From positions 1 through 9,275 of the forward strand of contig CAADVA010000104.1 of assembly GCA_900752345.1 (NCBI GenBank): a stretch of 9,275 nt of DNA. Reading direction: 5' to 3'. Source of the stretch: an uncultured Collinsella sp. GTDB taxonomy: Bacteria > Actinomycetota > Coriobacteriia > Coriobacteriales > Coriobacteriaceae. The notes beneath the pieces were generated by a model. The model was not told where the DNA came from and made no database searches. It was given only the letters and a program-made list of their open reading frames with translations. Every line of letters starts with the position of its first letter. Within the stretch, counting starts at the first letter, position 1. Both the position numbers and the translations under genes were made by a program. Below, in pieces: positions 5,775-9,275 of this stretch.

Positions 5775-6437
5775 ATGGGGGCGTTGGAGATAGGCAAACG
5801 GCCGGTCGTGCTGTTCGATTTCGATGGCACGGTGGCCGATACGGGTCGGGCGGTGATGACCTCGACGCGCAAGACGCTGGCTGCGCGCGGGTTTTCGGAG
5901 GCGCAGATGGGTGACCTGCGCCGCATGATCGGGCCACCCCTGTGGAAGAGCTTTCACGACTTTTACGGCTTTTCCCGCGAGGAGTCGCTTGTGGTGGCCG
6001 ACGAGTACCGCGCCTTTTTTGATGAGCTGGGGCCGGAGGAGTATCCCGTGTTCGATGGGATCCCCGAGCTGCTGGATGGCCTTGTCGCGCAAGGGCATCG
6101 CTTGGCAGTGGCGACGTCGCGCATGGAGGCAAAGTGCATTGACATGGTGCGTGAGCTGGGGCTTTGCCAGTTCGAAGCCGTGGTCGGCATGAATCCGCCG
6201 CAGGGGCGCGAGACCAAGGCAGATTCGGTCCGCGATGCCCTGGCGGCGCTCGGTGCGACCGCGGACGAGGCCGTGATGATCGGCGATCGCTTTAACGATG
6301 TGGAGGGCGCGCACGCGGTGGGCGTGCCGTGCATCGGCATCTATTCGGGCGCGGCGGCGCCGGGCGAGCACGAGGCGGCGGGTGCCGATGCGGTGGTGCA
6401 CTCGGTGGCCGAGCTTGCTAAACTTTTCGCTATCTAA
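5775..6437 (+). CDS. HAD-superfamily (subfamily IA) phosphatase, phosphoglycolate phosphatase-like
   Basis: A 220-residue HAD hydrolase with all four motifs: DFDGTVADT with nucleophile D15 and acid/base D17; motif II T114 in 'AVATSR'; motif III K148 in 'ETKAD'; motif IV 'GDRFND' with D171 and D175 for Mg2+. The helical insert between motifs I and II, including 'MIGPPLWKSF' (51-60), is the C1 cap of subfamily IA (Gph/PpaX/YjjG-like). It should dephosphorylate a small soluble phosphoester in the cytosol; the substrate cannot be assigned. The frame allows GTG at 5742 and ATG at 5769; 5775 is preferred because AAGAGGA (5762-5768) sits 6 nt before it and directly abuts the 5769 ATG. The M20 peptidase gene follows after 54 nt on the same strand, probably in one operon. 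Confidence 0.88.
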   Translation: MGALEIGKRPVVLFDFDGTVADTGRAVMTSTRKTLAARGFSEAQMGDLRRMIGPPLWKSFHDFYGFSREESLVVADEYRAFFDELGPEEYPVFDGIPELLDGLVAQGHRLAVATSRMEAKCIDMVRELGLCQFEAVVGMNPPQGRETKADSVRDALAALGATADEAVMIGDRFNDVEGAHAVGVPCIGIYSGAAAPGEHEAAGADAVVHSVAELAKLFAI

Positions 6438-6491
6438 TGACGTGATGTGAGGGGCGGGCACGCTCGCCGCTCATTGCTAAGGAGGTCGTCC

Positions 6492-7928
6492 ATGAATCAG
6501 GTGGAGCAGAGCGTTGCCGAGTATGTCGACGAGGTCTGGGAGGATGTCGTCGCTGATATCGAGCAGCTGGTGAGCTATCCGTCTGTGGCCGTTGCTGCCG
6601 ATGCGGAGCCCGGTGCGCCGTTTGGCCGCCCGGTTCGTGATGCGCTCGATTGCGCACTCGGTATCGCGCAAAAGCTCGGCTACCAGACGAGCGACGACGA
6701 GGGCTTTGTGGGAATCGCCGATATTCCGGGCCGCGGCGATAAGCAGCTCGCGACCATCTGCCATGTGGACGTGGTACCCGCTGGCCCCGGTTGGAACACC
6801 GACCCGTTTGCGATGGAGCGCCGCGAGGGCTGGTTGCTCGGCCGTGGCGTGATCGATGACAAGGGTCCGGCGGTGTTGTCGCTCTATGCCGGCGCCTACC
6901 TGCTCAAGCACGGCATTGTGCCGCGCTATACCTTCCGTGCGCTGCTGGGCTGCGATGAGGAAGTGGGCATGTCCGACGTTCACCATTATCTGGAGAACCA
7001 CGCAGACCCCGACTTTCTGTTTACGCCCGATGCCGAGTTCCCGGTCTGCAATGCCGAGAAGGGCCAGTTTGGGGCGACGTTTGTGAGCCCCAAGATCGAC
7101 GGTGGGCGCATCGTATCGTGGAGCGGTGCCGAGGCGAGCAACGCCATTCCGTCGCAGTCTATCTGCGAGCTCGCGATTGCCGCCGATGAGCTTCCGGCAC
7201 CCGTTGAGAACGCCGACCGCCTGGAGATCACGACGCTCGATAACGGGCATGCGCAGATTTTCGCCCACGGCATTGGCGGTCATGCCTCGATGCCCGAAGG
7301 AACGATCAATGCCGTCGGCCTCATCGTGGCGTATCTGCGCGAGGCAGAAGACGCGTTTGGCGCCCGTGACGAGCGCCTACTGACGCCTGCCGAGCACGAG
7401 TTTGTCAAGTTTCTGGCCTTTGTGCATGCGGACGCCTATGGCCGCGGCCTGGGTATCGATGCGACGAGCCCCGCGTTTGGCCCGCTCACCTGCAACCCCG
7501 GCGTCATCCGTGTGGTGGATGGTCACATCGAGCAGGTCATTGACGTGCGTTTCCCCGATAGCACCAGTGCCGATACCATTTGCGAGCAGCTCGAGCCGCT
7601 CGTGGGACGCTTTGGCGTGACGTACCGTGTGGGTCGTGCAAAAGTGCCGTTCTCGGTCTCTGCCGACGATCCGGCCGTGAAAGCGCTGATTGATACCTAT
7701 AACGAGTTTACGGGCAAGCATGCCGAGCCCTTTGCCATGGGCGGCGGCACGTATGCGCGCAATTTTGCCCGCGCCGTATCGTTTGGCCCCGAGGAGACCG
7801 GCCTGGAGCTGCCCGCATGGGGCGGTCAGATGCACGGCCCCAACGAGTGCGCCAACGAGGAACAGCTCAAGCAGGCGCTCAAGATCTATATCGTGGCGAT
7901 CCTGCGCCTCAACGAGCTCGAACTTTAA
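6492..7928 (+). CDS. M20 family metallodipeptidase (PepV/Sapep type)
   Basis: A 478-residue protein that closely follows the PepV/Sapep dipeptidases, cytosolic enzymes that use two Zn2+ or Mn2+ ions to split dipeptides and some short peptides. Metal ligands and catalytic residues are in place: H91 and catalytic D93 in 'CHVDVVPAGPGW', bridging D123 in 'RGVIDDKGP', catalytic E156 and ligand E157 in 'GCDEEVG', D180 in 'PDAEFPV', and H448 in 'GGQMHGPNE'. Spacing agrees with that of PepV (H87, D119, E153/E154, D177, H439). The middle part, about 190-380, is the lid/dimerisation-like insertion. The start at 6492 is set by a strong AAGGAGG (6479-6485) 6 nt upstream; the frame is open further left to 6447 without an RBS. 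It is probably cotranscribed with the HAD gene. An IS-interrupted palindromic repeat begins about 25 nt after the stop. Confidence 0.92.
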   Translation: MNQVEQSVAEYVDEVWEDVVADIEQLVSYPSVAVAADAEPGAPFGRPVRDALDCALGIAQKLGYQTSDDEGFVGIADIPGRGDKQLATICHVDVVPAGPGWNTDPFAMERREGWLLGRGVIDDKGPAVLSLYAGAYLLKHGIVPRYTFRALLGCDEEVGMSDVHHYLENHADPDFLFTPDAEFPVCNAEKGQFGATFVSPKIDGGRIVSWSGAEASNAIPSQSICELAIAADELPAPVENADRLEITTLDNGHAQIFAHGIGGHASMPEGTINAVGLIVAYLREAEDAFGARDERLLTPAEHEFVKFLAFVHADAYGRGLGIDATSPAFGPLTCNPGVIRVVDGHIEQVIDVRFPDSTSADTICEQLEPLVGRFGVTYRVGRAKVPFSVSADDPAVKALIDTYNEFTGKHAEPFAMGGGTYARNFARAVSFGPEETGLELPAWGGQMHGPNECANEEQLKQALKIYIVAILRLNELEL

Positions 7929-7952
7929 GGTTACGCGGTTTTCCAATCTAAG

Positions 7953-7974
7953 TTGCGGTGGAATAGTTCCTAGA
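7953..7974. repeat. Dispersed palindromic repeat, copy 3, left half only (cut by the IS)
   Basis: TTGCGGTGGAATAG (7953-7966) is identical to the outer arm of copy 1 and begins 24 nt after the peptidase stop codon, but the sequence then leaves the consensus (TTCCTAGA) and enters the IS terminal repeat at 7976. No right arm is present before the window ends. TTCCTA could be the start of a short loop plus returning arm (GAATAG-TTC-CTATTC), which would put the insertion near the centre of the dyad; this is inference. Confidence 0.75.
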
Positions 7975-7975
7975 A

Positions 7976-8001
7976 GGGGGTGCGGACAGAAAGTTGGACC
8001 G
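7976..8001 (+). repeat. IS left terminal inverted repeat (IRL)
   Basis: GGGGGTGCGGAC, then six variable bases (AGAAAG), then TTGGACCG. Compared with the reverse complement of the right end, the outer 12 and inner 8 bases are identical and all six middle bases differ, 20 of 26 overall. The inner part also forms the left arm of the leader hairpin at 7996-8012. Confidence 0.85.
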
Positions 8002-8012
8002 TGAAGCGGTCC
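7996..8012 (+). promoter_or_regulatory. Hairpin in the transposase leader
   Basis: GGACCG (7996-8001) pairs perfectly with CGGTCC (8007-8012) around the loop TGAAG. The stem ends 4 nt before the transposase Shine-Dalgarno TGGAGG (8017-8022). Its left arm is the inner end of IRL, so the structure forms only in transcripts that enter through the IS end. A role in damping transposase translation from read-through transcripts is inference. Confidence 0.4.
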
Positions 8013-8027
8013 GGACTGGAGGTTCGC

Positions 8028-9245
8028 ATGTACAGCAGGGAGAAGGTCGAGCTCTTCCTCCTGGCGACGGAGGACGGCATGGGGCCGACCGCCGCCGCGA
8101 AGTTCGCGGGGGTCACGGTGGGCGCGGCCAAGAAGTGGGCGACGGGCCACCTCCCGCACAGCTACACCGGGGCGCGCTGTAGAATCGGTGCGAGGAAACC
8201 GCGCCGGAAGGAGGCCAGCTTGGGCCCCGACAAGTCGATCTACGCCCCGCCCGCGACCGGCCCGCTCGCCGGGCTCAACGAGGACCAGATAGAGAACCTC
8301 CTGCTCAGGGCGGTGTTGGCCGACCTAAAAGCGGAAGGGTGGGACCCGGCTTCGATCTCGAACAGGAGCAAGTGCGAGCTCGGCGAGAGATTGAGGAGGG
8401 CGACCGCCCTGCCCCTCCGCTCGATCACAGGTTTCTTGAGGATATCGAAGAGCTCCTATGAGTACTGGAGGCCCCGCGTCGCCGCGCCGCGCGACCGCGA
8501 CGCCGACATACGCGACCGCGTGGTTCGCATCTTCCGCGAGGGCTCGGGGTGCTGGGGGTACCGCACCGTCTGGGCGCGCCTGCGCCGCGAGGGGGTCCGC
8601 GCCAGCGAGAAGCGCGTGGCCCGCGTGATGCGCGAGGAGGGCCTCGAGGTCGTCTACAACAAGAGGCGCGCCCGGGGCTACAGCTCCTACGCCGGCGAGG
8701 TCTCCAAGGCACCGGAGAACCTCGTGAACAGGAATTTCCACGCCGACGAGCCCAACCGGCTGTGGCTCACCGACATCACCGAGTTCAGGCTCCCGGGCGG
8801 CGAGAAGGTCTACCTGAGCCCGATAGTCGACTGCTTCGACGGGATGCCCGTCGCCTGGTCGATCGGGCTGCACCCCGACAAGCGCCTCGCGAACTCGAGC
8901 CTGCTCAAGGCCTGCGCGGCCAGGCCGGCGGGCGCCCGCACGACGATCCACTCGGACCGCGGCGGCCACTACCGCTGGCCGGAGTGGATCGGGATCTGCG
9001 AGGAGAACGGCCTGGTCAGGAGCATGTCAGCGAAGGGCTGCAGCCCGGACAACTCGGCCTGCGAGGGCTTCTTCGGACGCCTCAAGAACGAGTTCTTCCG
9101 CTACAGGGACTGGGAGGGCGTGACGGCCGGGGAGTTCATGGGCAGGCTCGAGGCCTACCTCGTGTACTATCGGGATGGGCGCATCAAGAAGTCCCTCGGG
9201 TGGCTGAGCCCGATGGAGTACCGCAGGAAGCTTGGATACGCCTAG
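8028..9245 (+). CDS. IS3-family transposase, single-frame OrfAB fusion
   Basis: A 405-residue DDE transposase that cuts and joins the IS ends. The N-terminal part is helix-turn-helix-like ('GPTAAAKFAGVTVGAAKKWATG', split here as residues about 18-40), then a linker, an IS3-type OrfB start ('SSYEYWRPR', 'GCWGYRTVWARLRREG') and an integrase-core domain. The catalytic triad is D249 ('LTDITEF'), D310 ('HSDRGGHY') and E346 ('ACEGFFGRLK'), giving the D-D-x35-E spacing of IS3. C-terminal 'YYRDGRIKKSLGWLSPMEYR' is also typical. Most IS3 relatives split this into orfA and orfB joined by a -1 frameshift; here it is one uninterrupted frame. The start at 8028 follows TGGAGG by 5 nt; the frame is open to a GTG at 7980, which lies inside the terminal repeat. 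It appears intact and potentially active. Confidence 0.9.
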   Translation: MYSREKVELFLLATEDGMGPTAAAKFAGVTVGAAKKWATGHLPHSYTGARCRIGARKPRRKEASLGPDKSIYAPPATGPLAGLNEDQIENLLLRAVLADLKAEGWDPASISNRSKCELGERLRRATALPLRSITGFLRISKSSYEYWRPRVAAPRDRDADIRDRVVRIFREGSGCWGYRTVWARLRREGVRASEKRVARVMREEGLEVVYNKRRARGYSSYAGEVSKAPENLVNRNFHADEPNRLWLTDITEFRLPGGEKVYLSPIVDCFDGMPVAWSIGLHPDKRLANSSLLKACAARPAGARTTIHSDRGGHYRWPEWIGICEENGLVRSMSAKGCSPDNSACEGFFGRLKNEFFRYRDWEGVTAGEFMGRLEAYLVYYRDGRIKKSLGWLSPMEYRRKLGYA

Positions 9246-9248
9246 GCG

Positions 9249-9274
9249 CGGTCCAAGAAATCGTCCGCACCCCC
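9249..9274 (-). repeat. IS right terminal inverted repeat (IRR)
   Basis: CGGTCCAA at 9249-9256, six bases GAAATC, then GTCCGCACCCCC at 9263-9274: the inverse of IRL with the same outer 12 and inner 8 bases. It begins 3 bases after the transposase stop codon and finishes one base before the right edge, so the flanking chromosome is not visible. Confidence 0.85.
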
Positions 9275-9275
9275 A

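Larger units (their letters stand above)
7976..9274 (+). mobile_element. IS3-family insertion sequence, about 1.3 kb
   Basis: The element is bounded by imperfect 26-bp inverted repeats (7976-8001 and 9249-9274) and contains one transposase gene spanning nearly its whole length. Length, DDE signature and gene layout fit the IS3 family. Exact outer ends are uncertain by a base or two: A7975 and A9275 would make a mismatched extra pair. The target-site duplication cannot be checked because the window ends at 9275. The element is markedly GC-rich compared with the helicase/toxin-antitoxin block. It has landed in palindromic repeat copy 3. Confidence 0.88.

Noticed and set aside
5721..6461. 246-codon open frame on the minus strand
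   Set aside because: Antisense to the HAD gene, Arg/His-rich translation, no motifs, while the plus strand carries all four HAD motifs.
6449..6472. GC-rich dyad between the HAD and peptidase genes as a terminator
   Set aside because: Only about 4 bp of clean stem (GGCG/CGCC) and no T-run; the strong downstream RBS and short gap favour one operon.
6477..7283. 268-codon open frame on the minus strand
   Set aside because: Antisense shadow of the M20 peptidase caused by high-GC third positions; no recognisable domain and no RBS.
1115..7974. The repeated palindrome as a CRISPR array
   Set aside because: The copies are thousands of bases apart with genes in between, not regularly spaced with spacers, and no cas genes are present.
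7377..8159. 260-codon minus-strand frame crossing from the peptidase gene into the IS
   Set aside because: It spans the IS insertion boundary and is antisense to two well-supported genes.
8324..8334. CCTAAAAGC as an IS3 slippery frameshift site
   Set aside because: The transposase frame is continuous through it, so no shift is needed; at most a relic.
8325..8969. 214-codon minus-strand frame within the IS
   Set aside because: Antisense to the transposase catalytic domain; composition artefact of very GC-rich sequence.

Overview
The window looks like a chromosomal segment of a gut actinobacterium of the class Coriobacteriia, most likely Collinsella. This is an inference from the GC-rich codon use of the housekeeping genes, strong AGGAGG-type ribosome binding sites, the gene families present and a very GC-rich IS3-type transposase. 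No rRNA or other taxonomic marker is present.

Layout. (a) 1-377: 3' end of a LOG-family (TIGR00730-type) nucleotide phosphoribohydrolase gene, cut by the window edge. (b) 412-1101: a type II toxin-antitoxin module, RelB/DinJ-family antitoxin followed 2 nt later by a YafQ-family toxin, with a promoter embedded in phased repeats that look like an autoregulatory operator. (c) 1167-4151, minus strand: a 994-residue protein with an archaeo-eukaryotic primase (AEP) domain of the kind Pfam calls 'TOTE conflict system', an SF2 helicase and a degenerate phospholipase-D-like C-terminus. (d) 4152-4757: non-coding, holding a 231-bp element with perfect 36-bp inverted termini and a dispersed palindromic repeat. 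(e) 4758-5618, minus strand: a DegV/FakB-type fatty-acid-binding protein. (f) 5775-7928, plus strand: a HAD phosphatase followed by an M20 (PepV/Sapep-type) metallodipeptidase, probably one operon, divergent from degV. (g) 7976 to the right edge: a complete IS3-family element whose transposase is a single uninterrupted reading frame.

The segment from about 380 to 4750 (toxin-antitoxin, primase-helicase, 231-bp element) is visibly less GC-rich than the flanking genes and reads as an acquired accessory block. One palindrome (arm TTGCGGTGGAATAGGGA) recurs three times, each starting within about 25 nt of a stop codon: after the toxin, where it also encodes the last codons of the helicase gene; after degV; and after the M20 peptidase, where the copy is broken by the IS. 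The two intact copies lie in the same orientation on either side of the primase-helicase gene.

The observations most worth following are the primase-helicase-pseudo-PLD protein, the 231-bp long-inverted-repeat element upstream of it (MITE or invertible switch), the 3'-end palindrome family, and the insertion of an IS3-family element inside such a palindrome.
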